Of a stretch of DNA of 64,000 bases, positions 35,451 through 49,442 are shown in pieces. How positions within the stretch are numbered: the stretch's first letter is position 1; the number at the start of each line of letters is the position of its first letter. Position numbers and translations under genes: made by a program. Source of the DNA: Acanthornis magna (lineage: Eukaryota; Chordata; Aves; Passeriformes; Acanthizidae); assembly GCA_036785705.1 (NCBI GenBank), contig JAWUZG010000138.1, positions 2,852,501-2,916,500 on the forward strand, read 5' to 3'. The notes beneath the pieces were generated by a model. The model searched no databases and had not been told where the DNA came from. It saw only the letters and a program-made list of their open reading frames with translations.

Positions 35451-36057
35451 CAGGACAACAATCAATTCAAGAAGACTGTGAGAAGCTAAAGAAAATTTTT
35501 GTGGTTGTTGTTTGCAAAGAACAACATAGACAGCATCAGCTTTTGGACAGAGGCACAATACCCGCAAAAAAAACCTCACAGTCATTTTGCAAAATCCTGA
35601 AGGAATGAAAATCCCAAAGCAGAAAGAAATCACAAAGGAGGAAGGAAGGAAGAAAATTATATTCAGGAACTTTCCAGACTCTAACAGTGCCCAGTGATCA
35701 GGCCATGATTCAATGGGTGTTCAGTCTTTATTCCCATTTCAGCTCTGAGCAGGGACTGGGACTTCCTATTGCATCTCCAAGTGTAAAAACCACAGACGAG
35801 AAAGCCCAGCCAGACTGGAGAGATCTAAAATCCAGATCAGACAATGAGCAAATAATTTCTACGACTGGACATTAGAAGGTAAAACCAAATCTTTCATGAA
35901 TAACTTGGCAATTGTTTTAGGAGGCAAATCCTCATTTCAGAGCTGTTTTCTTTATAGAGACTGGGATTCGTTGTAGAAAACAACATCTGAGCTCATTATC
36001 CTGGAGTTTCTTAACAAGGCGGAGAGAAGAGCCCCTTGTGGAGCGTGACTCACCTGC
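35451..36057. other. No gene recognised
   Basis: Spacer between two LTRs; includes a short ggaa-rich run near 35640. Confidence 0.4.
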
Positions 36058-36062
36058 CCAGA

Positions 36063-36840
36063 TGTCTAGGTTTGAAAGACAGGTGTCTGCCAAGGAAGGC
36101 AGAAACCTCTCTTGGAATAGGGAATATGACCCCTTTTCCTTCTGAATTATTATAACTTTGAAATCAAGGGGCTCTCAAGCAAAAGATATGGGAAAAAAGG
36201 AATAACAGTTCCTTACTAATATTTAGAACAAGGCAATAATACAGACACAACGGTTTAAACTGAAAAAGTCAGAACACAACCTGCACCCTGTTAGGGTGGT
36301 GCTGCAGTGCAGTTCAATGGTGGCTGCAGTCCCGTTGGAGTGATGGATGTGCTCTTGTTGAAGTGGTGATCTTGTGGGAAGGTCTCGTGGTCTCTGGAGG
36401 TCCAGTGGTGGCTCTTGAGCTCTTCTCCTCTGGGAATCGGTGGAAAAGGTAATCCAGTGTTCCAGGGTCTCAGTTTATAAGCAGGTAGGAATGTTCAGTT
36501 CCTCCCCTCTGGGCAGGGCATCTCACAATGGCTGACGAAATCTGTGAGTCACTCCCAGAGCCCTCGATGGCCATGAGCAGAGATAGCCCCGATGGTGTTA
36601 TCAGGGCTGGGTCACTCCTGGGGACATTGACGGCCATGAGCAGAGATAGCCCCGATGGTGTTATCAGGGCTGGGTCACTCCTGGGGACATTGATGGCCCA
36701 TGAGCAGAGATAGCCCCAATGGTGTTATCAGGGCTGAGCCATGCTGACATAAAGAACACTTCCCCACCTGTTTTTAACAGCTTAGGGAGATGGTAATAGG
36801 ATTCATACTTTTGGTTACACCTTCCATGTAACCTAAGACA
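36063..36840. mobile_element. ERV LTR, 778 bp
   Basis: Starts tgtctaggtttgaaagacag and ends cctaagaca (TG...CA). It resembles a common songbird LTR family in its aggtttgaaagacaggtgtc start, aaggggctctc and ggaataacagtt blocks and the middle gtcagaacacaacctg. Flanks are ccaga and ccagc, an imperfect 5-bp duplication. Confidence 0.7.
36569..36740. repeat. 63-bp tandem repeat inside the LTR
   Basis: Copies begin ggccatgagcagagatagcc at 36569 and 36632, with a third slightly altered at 36695. About 2.7 copies. Confidence 0.9.
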
Positions 36841-36845
36841 CCAGC

Positions 36846-38394
36846 ACAGATTTCCACAGGATGTGCACGAAACACCTGGAGCTGCTGCTGGCAGCTGTGC
36901 AGGGAACCTGGCCCAGCTCAGATGTAAATATTTGCACTGAAGACATCGAAATGTCTCAGATGAATCCTGCCCTGGGCCTCTCAGACAGAAATTCTACTGC
37001 TAAGGACATAACCTCCCAAAGCAAGAGAACTGGGAGATGAAGAGAGGGCAGAACTGAGGGAAAATATTATCATGATAAAGGAGAATTGAATTCCAGGCAA
37101 GGAGACAAATACTACAAAGGAAATGCAAAACAATTTTTGATATTGCTACAAACCAGGTAGAAAGAAAAGGTACAACTAACTCCAAACTGAAATTATGTAG
37201 GTAAATAGGCTTTGAAAGAATTAGCTCTGTGGTTAGCCCGCATTGTTTGGTTGTATGAGGAAAAAATCAATGTTTCTGCTGTTCCAGAAGGTGCTAGATT
37301 CCTCATTCCCTCAGCCTGGGCTTTATTCATCCTGGAATGAGCTGTTTTGCCATCCCAGAGTTATGAAATATTTCACCACATCTTTGTAGATATCATTACC
37401 AATCTATTTTGCATATCATTAAAAATAAAAGAGCTCAGGTTAGTCAGATGAGACCTATTTCTCTAAGGTTGTTGACTGGTGTTAAATATAGTCCCATTCT
37501 GACAGGATCCCATCTCAGCTTTGGCAGTGTTCCCATGACTGGGGTCCATCTCCCAAGCCCCTCTGGAATTTGGCAGGGCTTTAACACCCTTCTGACCCTC
37601 AGGGATCTCCCCAAGGGAACCAGCCCTTTTTGGACTCTTCAGCAAAGGTTTTTCTGTGCTTGTAATATAAATATTTTTCCCTGATGACAAATATTGTTTA
37701 ACATCATCCTTCCCTGTCAAAGGACTGGAAAATAATTCATCCTCCTCATGTACTATTCACCCCGCTTCTTCCCAAATTCAGAACAGATTGATTTCTTTAT
37801 GTTCATCAAAATTTATGCTTTTTTTATCCCTTTGTTGTGCCAGGCACAGATTTTCCCTGGTGCTCCAGCATGACAGTGATCTCCAGTTCATAACTTCTAA
37901 CACACATTAATTGCCATCAGTGTTTCCATGGCTTATTTTTATTTATTTATTTCACGTGTGTAGCTGCTGTCTGTGCTTCCTTCCTGCACTCCATTGTCAG
38001 ATCCTCAGGGAAGGGAGGGAAAAATGGGAGAGGCCGAGCAGAGGGACCCAATGTGCCTCCCTCACCCTCTGCACAGGAGTCCTGGCACTCCCTCAGTGCT
38101 TCTCCACCAACACAAGGAGCAACTAAAGGCTAACAAAGTCCTCTGGCCTGGATCAGTTGCAGTTTGTCCCTGTCCTGTGGGAACAGACCCCAATAACACC
38201 TTTGATGTAGAGAGGGAGCACCAGACTGAGGCAATGTGCTGGGCAGCAATAGGGACAGGGTGATGACACATCCAAGACCCCATTCCCTGCCACCCTCTCT
38301 GCTTTCCCAGGGCCCTCACACCTCCAAAACAGCCCCCAAGCCCCAAAGGTGAGCTTTTGGGGTGGTTGATGCTGTGACAAGTTCCTGTGTGGTC
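36846..38394. other. No gene recognised
   Basis: AT-rich non-coding sequence; no supported exon. Confidence 0.4.
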
Positions 38395-38583
38395 ATGAAC
38401 AACAGAGCAACCAGAGAAGCTGTGGCTGCCCCTGGATCCCTGGCAGTGTCCAAGACCAGGCTGGACATTGGGGCTTGGAGCAGCCTGGGACAGTGGAAGG
38501 TGTCCCTGCCCATGGCAGGGGTGGCACTGGATGAGCTTTAAGGGCCCTTCCAACCCAAACTATGCTGTGGTTATTCCATGAAG
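38395..38583 (+). mobile_element. CR1 LINE 3' end
   Basis: cagagaagctgtggctgccc, then gtgtccaagaccaggctgg, cccttccaacccaaac and a tattccatga tail. A 5'-truncated CR1 3' end. Confidence 0.9.
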
Positions 38584-41500
38584 TGCCAGCTCTCCCTGCC
38601 CCAGGACTCTCCCCAGACCTGACCACCCCCTGACCTCCCCATGGAAGGAGAGGCTGGAAGCTGAGACCTTTCCAGGTGTACCTGGATGTCTTCCTTAATC
38701 TTTCTAGCCCCTCCCAGCAGGAGCACAGGGCAGGAGGGACACCATGGCAAGTACCCACACCAGTGACAATGAACTGGGGAAGAACCGAGCTGTTAATTCC
38801 CATCATGTGGCTGTACAGATGAAGCAGAGGCAGTGGGAAGGCACCAGGAGCCAGCTGTGCCCCCAGATGCTCTCCCCAGCAGGGTCACTCTGGGTTGTAC
38901 CTGTCACTGTCCCCTACATGCCCACAAAGCCCCGGGCTCAGCGAGGCAGGGCAGGAGGAAGAACCAGGCCCATGATGGTTCCCAGCTCTGGCAGCTCCTG
39001 AGAGGGGCTGCCTTCATTGAGAGCAGCAAATGGAGACTGAGAAATGCCAAAGTGTGAGAAGATCTGGCTGAGGACACGAGTGGTGTCCTGGGGCAGGTTT
39101 AGTCACACATCTGCCCAGTCTCAGCTCAGAGGGTTGTGAAAAGAAACATTTCCCTCCTCCTTAACATGAGGCACTGGTGAGAGAACAAGGGGAGCCCAAG
39201 GAGCAGAGGGAAAGAGGAATGTTTTCCATACAACATTTTAAAAGCACGATGATTTTTTTCTGAAAATGAAACACAAAGCTCCAAGTTTGCAGCCAGCTGG
39301 AAACTGCACAGATAGGAAGGAGGTGGAAGAGGTACCTTGGGATCTGTGCAGCTCCTGCCTTCTGCCACAGCCATGAATTGATGGAGGTCATTGGTCCCAT
39401 GTCACACAGGGGATCATCCCTGCCGGGGGCTGAGCTGTCAGTCTGGGTGATGGAGGTGTCACCACTGCCCAGGACAAGGGACAGTGTTGTGGGGCTGCAG
39501 GGAGCTCCAGAGCAGCAGAGACCTGGAGTGACTGTGCTGTATAACAGCAATGGTCAGAGCTGCACCGTGGCTGGGTGGGTCAGCCTGAGGGGGCTGAGTA
39601 CAGCTCTCCCCACAGAAATGGGCTGCACTGTCCCGGGGCAGGGGGAGGGACAGCCCAGAGGCCTTTGGTGCTCCTTCCTCAGCAATGTCCTTGACCTGGC
39701 GCGAGTTCATGCTCTGAGGCCTCAGATCATTTTCTCCAGAAAGCAGAAAAGCAGTCCCTTTTTTGGGCACTATTTCCATTTTGGTGAGAACCTTTCAAAT
39801 CCTGATCTCAGGCTCAAAGCTCCTGCAGTGCTGCCCCACCTGATTGCACCTGCAGATGTCCTGGGTCCTCTCTGCTCCATCCCCTGCATTTGGAACACAA
39901 ATATTGGAAAAAACCCAAATCAGACCATAAGGATGTCCCTTTAGCATTCCCCTGTTTTTATTGGGATACCGCTGATAATAAGTGCAGTGGTCCATGGATT
40001 CTTTACAACAGTCTTCACTCAGGGGAGAACCATCAGCTCTGACAGCACTGACAGCAGAAGGGAACTTTTCTGTTTTCAGCAGAGGAATAACAATCCAGAG
40101 ATTATGCAGATGAGTGAGCTATGATCATGACTTCTAAATCTGACTTAAAACTGGTTAAACTGAAATCTTAAGCAGACTTTGAGAAACTGAACGTCTGACA
40201 AGCTCACAAAGCATTACTGATGCTGAGGGAGATTTTGGGCAGCCCTATTTAAAGCCATCCCTGAATGAAAAGACACCACACAGGTCAGAGACACCAGGGT
40301 TTGGGTGAACACATAAAAAAAATCCAGCAGGAATGGCAGGAGGCATTTGCTGGAAAAACACCCACACCAGAAGTTTCCCAAGTCCTCAGCTCAGTTCAGA
40401 CGTGTGATTGCTCAAAAACAAGGAAAGTCAGGAAAAGTGGATGTGGCCACAAGACCAGGGCCTGCTGATCCCACACCAAGTTGTGCTGAGGTTGCAGCTG
40501 ATAAATGAGGGGCTGGGAATGAATGGTCTGGGATTGCCTGCTGGAAAAGGAGCTCAGAGGGACAAGAGCTGCCCTTTTGGAGTGGTTCAACCCACAAGCA
40601 CTTGGAGTATTCACTGGGAAGGTCAAAAGCCCAGGTGTGCCTCTCCTCTCCTCCCCAGCACTCTCAGCTGCATTCAGCTGCTGAAGGACCTTCCCTGGGC
40701 CAGGGAGCACCAATTATCCCACGGAAAGGAGAGCAGGGAGTGCTGCCACCCCAGGCCATGCCAAGGTCAAACAAACCCTCACAAGAAGATGAACCAAGGT
40801 CTCAGTGACTCCCCTCATTCCCGGGGGCCTCTCCTGTCCAGGTGGGAGGTGTTGTCAGCACCAGGAAGGAATGAGCCTTCACTCGGCTCTGTGACTTCCT
40901 CACCCTGCACAGCGATTCCAGCAGGGATCTCTGGGATTGCTCCAACCCAGCTCTCAAGGGATTTCAACGAGGATAGAGAAATGCCACTGATGCCTAAGTT
41001 TGGGTGTTTAAATGCCATTTGAATTCAGCCTGTTTCCTTTAGTTGCTGCTGAATTTCACCCGTGGAAGAGTGGAAAACCAATCTGGTGGCCTGGGGTCTT
41101 GGAAAAAATGAAGAGCACATGTGAAAAGCCAAGGGGTCAGGGACAGCTGGCAACTCCCCATCCTCCTCCCCAGTCTGCCAGTGCAAATTATTTTCTCCTG
41201 AGTGCTGCTTTCAGGACAGGAAAGCCATCCTGGACAAAGGATTGGCAGCGCCCAAAGCCTCTAAGCAGAGGAGTCTGGAGCCCAAACCCATAACGTGAAT
41301 TATGATCTAGCCCTGGATTATATTGGCTGAACCAGAGGAAGCGCCACAGGCAGGGAGAGAGAAGAGTGATGGGTCCCAGCAGCAGGGACTGTGGAGGGTC
41401 TGGGCAGGAGTGTGAGGTCCAGACACACTCTGGGAATATTTCACCTTCCTGCCTCTGCCTCACCGGGGAAACAAAAGAGATACAGATGCTGGGTTATAAA

Positions 41501-44136
41501 TTTTAAAGCAATTCCGCTGAAAACCTCCTTTTGAATTTAGAGGCAAATTCTTCATCTAAATGGATTGAGAAATTCTCAGTCTGAAGTCATCCATCTCTTA
41601 ATAGGACATCCTGACACCAGCTGAGTCAATCCAATGTCCGCTGTTGATTTGAGGGTGTTCATCCAAGGCTGACATGACATTTCTTTTGTTGACAGAGCTC
41701 ATATGTTACAGCAGCCTGTCCTTCATATTTCTCTGTCTTTCACTGCTTCAGCAGCTGCACACCAGGAGAAACTGCTGCATTTACTTACTGTTTCAAGGTC
41801 CATTTCCTAGACATTCCTTCCTCCAGCAAAGGGCAGCATTCGTGTGTAAAATCCTGGATTTCAGCTGGAGAAGGATTTGCCCTGGAGATGATTCTTCAAA
41901 GGCCAATACAGAAAATTCTCCAAAGCACTGGAGCACCTGATTTTTATTTCAGGAGCAGATACATAATAATGATATTATTCAGCTCCTTTCATCCCAAAGG
42001 ATTCTTCTCAAAAGTTAGACTTTGACAGAGAGATCTACCAGTGGATCTGGATGAACATAGGCAGGACTTCATGCTCCATGGCATTTCTGGGAAGGACCAA
42101 GACAGCTAATTTGAACTTTGTCATATCAAATTCTGAGTCTCGAATTGCTGGGATGAGGATTCCAGCAGACAGCTCTGCTCTTGGAGCGTGATGGAATCTT
42201 CTTCACTGACAGCAAATCTCATTTGGGTAAGAAATGCAGCTGTCCTGGAAGTCCAGACTGGAACAAAGCCTGGACTCTGCCTCAGGAGGTGGGAAAGTGC
42301 TCTGGGAAGTATGACCTTGTCCTGTCCTTGTGTCCTGGACACTCCCTGGGAGGGACAGCACACAGGGCCACTGACCCCAGCTGACAGCGGTACCTGCTGG
42401 CATTGTCACCTCATACAGGTGTGAGCAGCGTGGGCAGAGCTGGAACACCAACACTGCCACGGTGTTCCCTTGGGGAATCATCATCAACAAACCCCAACAA
42501 ACCCCACGTGTACAGAGCGTCAGTCACAGGGGTTGGTGCCAGGCCTCCTCTGAAACCAGAAGTGCATCAAGGCTCAAAACAGAGGACAAGGAAGGGCAGA
42601 CAGACACTGGGAAGGTCATTGTGACCTGTGTTCCTGCCTCATTGTCCCTTCATCCTGAACAGGAACCTGGGGAAGTGCAGTGGGCACTGCTTTCTGCAGC
42701 AGAACTTTGTGACCTTCCCATCATCCTTACCATGGCTGAAGTCATCTCAGCAGCCTGAAAAATATGTCTAAGTTACTAAGATTTAAATTATGATTGATGA
42801 GTGCTAAGGGCTGTGTGTCCACCCAGGAACACACTGAGCAACCCCTGCTGGCCACCACAGTGCCACCAGTGCCACCACAGTGATTGTCACTTGAGCAGGG
42901 CGGGATCCTGGGCTGCTCACAGATGTCACTGATGGCAAATATTAAAGCAGGAACTCTGCTCTCCACCCCCTCCTGTGTGAGCAGGAAGCCTCGAGTTGGC
43001 TCTGGGAGTTCAGCTCCCAGGCTCTGGGTGTGTCCCAGCCCTGGCTGAGTTTGGCAGAGGCAGCGTTCTCTGGGTCACTGGGTGGTGGCACGGGCAGGAC
43101 AGAGGAGCTGGAGCTGCCAGGAGCACCCTGGAGGTGCTGCTGCATTTTCCTTGCAGAGCTGCCCTTCTGTCCTTTGCTGGGGAGCTCCTGCTCCCTGGGC
43201 TTGCCAGACAGACTGGGAGCTCAGGAAAACCCTGAACTGAAAGTTCTCTTCCCGAAAGAGCAGCTGAAGGAGGGCTGAGGGAGGCCCCACGAGGCTGTGC
43301 CTGCACGGGGCTGTTCCCAGGGCCCAGCAGGCTCTTGGCTCCAGTGGGGCCACCAGAGCCTGATGCTGGCTGAGCCCACCTGAGGGACCCCTGAGTGGGG
43401 ATGAGCTGTCCAGCAGGGCTGGGGGCTCAAGGCCACCCTTAGGCTGCAGCTGGACAAGGGGTTTTCTCTGGCTCTGCTGAGGAGGAGCTGCTGAGGAGCT
43501 CAAAAAGCACCATGCCCCAGCCTGGACTCCATCCTGTCCCCTGACCTTACACACCACGAGGTGTCACATCACTAACAGCAGGAAAATGCCCAAAATCCAG
43601 AGCCAGCTGGGGAACAGCAGCTGGGAGAGCCCTGCTGCCTCCACAGGCAGAGCCACTGCAGGAATCTGTTCCTGCTGGAGGCCCTGCTCTCACATCCATG
43701 CCCTGCTGAGCACATGGTCCAGCTCAAGGAGTGCCCAGGGACCTCCATCCCAGCCCCAGGCTGTGTCCCAGGCTCTGCTCCCTTTCCTGCAGGAGAGCAG
43801 CTCTCCCTCCTGGCTGCTCTCTTGCTCTTTGCCTCATGAAGTTTTATTAAAGACTTAAAAGGGATTTTCTGCACAGCTGCCCAGCCAATGCCCTTCACAG
43901 CACATCTCCAGCCCTTTAAATATTCACGAAGCTGGGGCTGCTGCTTAATTGAATTTCCTCTATGAATGAATCAGTTATTTTTCATCTCCTGCAGCCAAGG
44001 TGCAGATTAAGTACAAAGCTGGGATAGGAGACCAAGGAAGAAATTCCTCTTTGGTCAGTGGCCTCACCCCTGCTGGGATCAGAGCTCCAGTATCATTCTT
44101 CTCCTCAGACAGTCTTAAAACCACAGATTCATGAAA
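38584..44136. other. Long stretch without a recognised gene
   Basis: No exon chain, RNA gene or mobile element that I can name. Open frames reach about 200 codons (40408-41022) but lack a recognisable domain or splice context. 43900-44000 (ctttaaatattcacgaagc and following AT-rich bases) might be a conserved non-coding element, but this cannot be judged from one sequence. Confidence 0.4.
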
Positions 44137-44262
44137 TAATTCATGCCAGGATGGACTGCCAGGGGTCTCCAGTCCAAGCCCTGCTCAGAAAGGGATGCCA
44201 GCAAAGACAGAGGAAGTTGCTCAGTCTCGAGTTTCAAGCATCCAAGGATGGAGGTCACACTT
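44137..44262 (-). mobile_element. CR1 LINE 3' fragment, diverged
   Basis: Reverse-complement CR1-like order: ctccagtccaagccctgctc, gttgctcagtctcgagtttc, catccaaggatggaggtc. Short and old. Confidence 0.6.
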
Positions 44263-47137
44263 TTACTTCAAGGCTGGGTGTCCCTCATTTTGGAATTTTC
44301 ATTTTCCCCTACATTTAGTGAGATTCCTGCTGGCTGTGTGTGTTCCCTTGTGTCCTTTTGCAAGGCACCTCCACCAAGAGCCAGCTCCACCCATCCCACA
44401 GCCACCCTCGGGAACAGCAGGAGGATCTCTCAGCCTTCTGTTCTTGCCACCAAACCATTCCAGCCCTCTCAGCCTTTCCCTCAGCACAGCCCCATCGTGC
44501 TCCAGCCCCCAAAGCAGACACAGCACCTCAGAGGTGACCTCAGGAGTGCACAGAGGAAGGGAACGATCCCCTCCCTCAATCTACTCCCTGTGCTCCTGCC
44601 AGCACAGCCCAGGTGACCTTCAGAGACCCCAGAAATGCCACCAGTTCTGGGAGGCCACCAGGAGCTGGCATTGGTCACGCTGCCCCAAATGCAGAATTAT
44701 TTCAGCCCCTGCTTCTCTCCTGAATGGAGCCATGGGCAGAAATGCACTGAAAGCACACAGGAGACCAGGAAAAGTTCCAGAAGCTGTCTCAGCCTCCCCT
44801 GCTGCTCACATCCCATTTCTCGGATGTTTTGGGCATTCCAAAGACGGTATTCTGTATGGATGTCTCAGCTCTGAGGTCAGCCAAGGAAGCTGCCCTGTTT
44901 TCTCCTTGGCCAGGAGCTAATATCGAACTGGGCAGCAAGAAGAAGGGAAAAAAGGAGGTCAGTGGCCTCAGCATTTGGGTCACGAGACCATGGGGAGCCT
45001 GAGCAGGCAGTGGAGGGACAGGGACAGGGACAGAATGGGAGGAGAGGAAGAAGCAAAAGGTTATGTGGGATTGTAAGAGGTGCCTCTGCCCGAAGGAAGG
45101 TGCAAAGGAGAACAAAGGCCAAAGTCAACCGAAGGGATTTATTTAACAGAAAATAGGCGTAAAGGGATAGAAAGAAATAGGAAGAGAGAAGAGAGGGGAG
45201 AGAAAGGCAGTGAGAGAGATTAAGCAGAAGATATCACCACCCCATGGGTCCCACAGCTGGTCCTGCCTCACTCTGCTCTTCCCAGTGGTCCCCAAGCTGT
45301 TCTTCTGGCAGTCCCACCTTTGTACAGTTCCCGTTCCAGCCATTCAAAGGGTGGTCACAGACATTCCCATAGCCTGAGCTGTGGTTCCCTTTCCCAAAGT
45401 CTGCTCAGTGGAAGTTTGTCCTATGTGCTAATTCCAAACCTTCACCTCTGTTTAGGCTTGGAATTAGCACCTTCCTTTTTGCCATTGTGCTTATCTGGAG
45501 TTCCTCTTGTGGTGGTTTATCTTATGGGAGCTTCCTTCTTTGGCAGGGTTGGAGACTTCCAACTTAGACTTCCAGCTGGGACTTCTGAGTCCTCACACGA
45601 GGTGACAAGTGGGACTGGCAGAGGGCTCCTCCAGAGCCTCAGAGGCCTCACTAAGCCCTGGACTCAGATTTGAGCAAGCTCTGCATGTGGGACCCAGAGC
45701 AGGAGAGTTTCAGGTCATGGTTGTCTGGCTGGGTGTTCCTCCACACCCTGGGAATGGCTTTGGCACTTGGCTCCCAGCAGGGATGAACTCAAACAAGGTC
45801 CTGACTCGGTCTTTCCAACATCAGGAAGGAAATTGCCTCCTCCCTTGTGTGGTGGGCCTATCCCTCCAGGGCTCTCTGTAGGGAACAAAGCTGTCACTCC
45901 CCACATCTGTCCCCAGGATGGGCTCTGTTTGGTGGCACAGACCTGCTGTGCTTGTTCGTAAAATGGCCACAAATATGCAAATCCCCATGCAAATCCCCCA
46001 GCTCTATCACTGACAGCAGCAGCAGATGCCTCTCAATAAAAACACCAGGAAGCAGAGGAGTTGTGCATGGGAAAAAGTCTTCCTAGCCCTGTGCATCATT
46101 CCAAACTGCTCCAGGCTATGGGAGCAGCTGGATGCTCAGCACTCATGGGAGCCTGCCCCAAACTGGTGTGATGTGATGGTTGTGCTGCAGGGCTGGGGGC
46201 AGGATGTTGTCACCCTGGCCGTGCCATCCAGCTCTGTCCCTGCCTGCTCAGGGTCTCAGGCTCCGCTCCAGCTGGGGTGTTTGCAGTGTAATTGCTTTTT
46301 CCACCACCTGTGACAATGGTGCTGACTGGAATAGGAGATCAACCACCCCAGAAATTGCTCTCCACTGTTCCTGGCAAAAGCTTTTGTCATTGGCCTTCTC
46401 TGCCAACTAGAAAATTAATGCTGGCAGGAACACCAGTGTCTGAAGACATCAGGTTCTTCCTCCCAGGTCTTCCCAGTGGCAGGGATTTTTGGCAAATTAG
46501 AGAAGTGGACCCAGCTCTGGCCCCTCCTTGCCTGGAGCTCTCATGTCCCACCTCGCTGGGCTCTGCCCCTCTCTGAACTTCAGAGCAACTTCCAGCCAAG
46601 ACAGATCCTGTCAGTGCTTCTGGCCAAGCAGGGCCCAGCCCAGGGCTGAATTTCCACCTTCTGGAGGGCACTCACACTCCCCCACACGCCTTGTCCCTGG
46701 GGGAGCCAACACTGTTATTCAGAGAGGATCTTCTGAGATGGGGAGGAGCTGCATCACCTCCTTGGGACGGACAGGGAAGGAAAGTGAATTCCAGCCACCC
46801 CTCTGCTGCTGTCCCAGTGTGCAGGGCTGGGGGGATTCTCCTCAGCCTCAAGGACAGAAATGAGAAGAATTTGGTACCAAAAGTGAGAGATGACACAGAA
46901 AACAACCTCCCTTCATCCCAAGCTTCTACATCTTCTCCTGCAGAAGTTGATCATGAGCCCCTGGCACCGGGGTGTCTCCCAAATGGTGTCAGAGAGGTGA
47001 GAAATGCTCATTCTGCACCTCAAAGGGGCAGTTAAGGATATTTCCTCTCTGTGCAGGGCAGGTCTGTGCAGGTCCCCACACCAGCACTGAAGGAAAGGCT
47101 CTAGCTGCCATCCCAGTGCTGTGCAGAGATGGCCCCT
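44263..47137. other. No gene recognised
   Basis: A 241-codon plus-strand frame (44195-44920) overlaps a CR1 fragment and has no recognisable domain. A purine-rich run lies at 45160-45225. Confidence 0.4.
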
Positions 47138-47507
47138 GAGCTCCTGGAGCCGGGAATGGTCCATTCTCTGCAGAGTCCCAGCTCCTGGAGCCGGGAATGG
47201 TCCATTTTCTGCAGAGTCTGAGCTCCTGGAGCCGGGAATGGCCCATTCTCTGCAGAGTCCAAGCTCCTGGAGCTGGGAATGGCCCATTCTCTACCGAGTC
47301 CAAGCTCCTGGAGCTGGGAATGGCCCATTCTCTGCAGAGTCCAAGCTCCTGGAGCTGGGAATGGCCCATTCTCTGCAGAGTCCAAGCTCCTGGAGCTGGG
47401 AATGGCCCATTCTCTGCAGAGTCTGAACTCCTGGAGCTGGGAATGGTCCATTTTCTGCAGAGTCTGAGCTCCTGGAGCCAGGAATGGTCCATTCTCTGCA
47501 GAGTCCC
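47138..47507. repeat. 41-bp minisatellite, 9 copies
   Basis: Unit agctcctggagctgggaatgg followed by cccattctctgcagagtcca. Starts are spaced exactly 41 bp from 47141 to 47469. Copies differ at a few sites (gccggg/gctggg, gtcc/gccc). Since 41 is not a multiple of 3 and the unit has no stops, several frames stay open on both strands. Confidence 0.95.
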
Positions 47508-49442
47508 AGGCCAGCGAGCACAGCTGGAGACAGCCAAACACCCCATGATGGCTCTGAAAGGCTGCCGTGGGAGAATTGTTGAAGCAGCACCTCACAGGCA
47601 GAAAGGAGCAGATATCTCAGGCCAGTGAGCTCAGAGAGATGAGCTGCACCTACCCTGGTACAGCGTTAAATACACGACCTCCATGATGGTATGGGGAAGA
47701 CACTTTATTGCAAAAATCCAGGGTTCTTAACCTGCTAGTTTGTTATGAGTTTACTTTCTTGTGAGGCACAGCAAATGTGCTTAACCAACCACCACAGACC
47801 ACAATAGGAGCAGGCATGAGGAGTGACCAGCCACAAGCCCCACAGTGTGAGCACTTTTTGGTTCTAATAATTGTTTTACAATTATGTCACTTGTTTTTCA
47901 CTTCTAGTTTAGCTGAGTCATTCCCAGAATGCTTTTCTAGTTAGCCAAAGTAACAGATGTGAGCAAGGATTTTACAAGGGTAACGAGGCCTTCATTTTGT
48001 AAGGCCTTTCTGCTCCGCAACACCCTGGGAAGGACAAACCGCAGGTCTGTGAGGTTCTGCCTCCTGGAACCTCAGCTCCTCTCTCCTGTTGTGTGCCCTG
48101 GGCTGTTCTTGGAGCCCAGACACTGAGGGACAGCAGGGAGGAGAGGGCTGCTCTGCTGGGGCTGGTGCTGAGCACCTTGGAGAGGAATTCCCTCAGAGAA
48201 ACACCTTGGGACAGCCATGGGGTCAGACTGGAGAAGTCTCCTGTGCACAGGGACCAGCTCCATGGCTGGAGTATTCCATCCTCAGACTTGAGGAGTGGCA
48301 GTGGGTTCATTGCACAGCACAGTCTGGGGCTGCACACAAATCACACAACTGCTTTGACCAAAGGACACAGTTTCCAGGGGTCCCTTCTCAGGCAGAGGGG
48401 ACCCACTGCCCCCTCCTTGTGGGTCTGAGCACCCACCCTGCCAGGAGTCACTGCTGAGCTACACCCACAAGAATAAAGCTGCCTCCCAGATGAAAAAATT
48501 CCCTTTTCCAGGCAGCACAGCCCTGGGTGCTGACAGACCCTGCCCAGAGCTGCCTGCCCACAGCACAGGAGAAATCTGCTCCTGCCCCCAAAGGATGGGA
48601 CACACCATGAGAGGAGAGAGGGGATTGAAGGGTGAAGGGCAGAGCCCCAGGAATCCCTGCAGACCTTTTCCAGAGCTGCTGAAGTAGGACAGCAGGGCCT
48701 GGCCCACTCCAGGAATGCAGCCTGCTGGGCTTGAGGATAAAAGAAAGGCCAAACCTCAGTGAGACACAGATTAACATTTGGTTCAGCTCCTTTGGCAGCA
48801 TCCCTGTGGGATATGGGCAGCAGGATGGGGGCTTTGCATCCTTCCAGCAGACATCCTGCCCTGCTGGGGGGAACAGCACAAAAACCTCGCCCAGCTCCCT
48901 GCAGCCCATCCTGAGGCCAGCTCAGAACTAGAGAAAAAGTGCCATTTGTTGGACCCTGGGATTTATTTCATCTCCAGGAGATGAGATTCAGAGAGCAGCG
49001 AGAGTTTTTCTGAAGGTGCTTTCTTTCCAGAAAAGTACTTTTTTTTATTTAGTCCAACTCTTCCATAGGAGTAACAGCTCTTTCTCATGCAAAAACATTT
49101 TCACTTCAAATCTATTGCCTTGAAGAAGCACTGCTCACCCTGTTTTGCATCAGCCACGCCATGACAATAACTCATCCAAAGCCTCACCTTGGTGTGTCAG
49201 GTGCATCTTCTTCCCTGCAAGTTTCACTCAAGATACCTGCTCTGAATATCATCTTGTGAAGGCCTGACTGATAAACAGCCTGTTCCTGCAGCCACACATG
49301 AACCCCTTCTCCTCTTCCTCCTGATGTTTGCTCTCTGCTGGATGCTTCAGGATGAGAATCATCAAAGCCTGAGATTACGGAGACTGAACAGATTTGTGAA
49401 TTTGAGCAGTTTGCTCATGGCCTTGGACAGTGGAGCTTTGAA
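47508..49442. other. No gene recognised
   Basis: Only short, overlapping, unsupported frames. Confidence 0.4.

Noticed and set aside
44195..44920. 241-codon plus-strand frame
   Set aside because: It begins in a CR1 fragment and has no recognisable family resemblance.
46989..47628. Several repetitive proteins of 100-185 aa on both strands
   Set aside because: They are translations of the 41-bp minisatellite in different frames.
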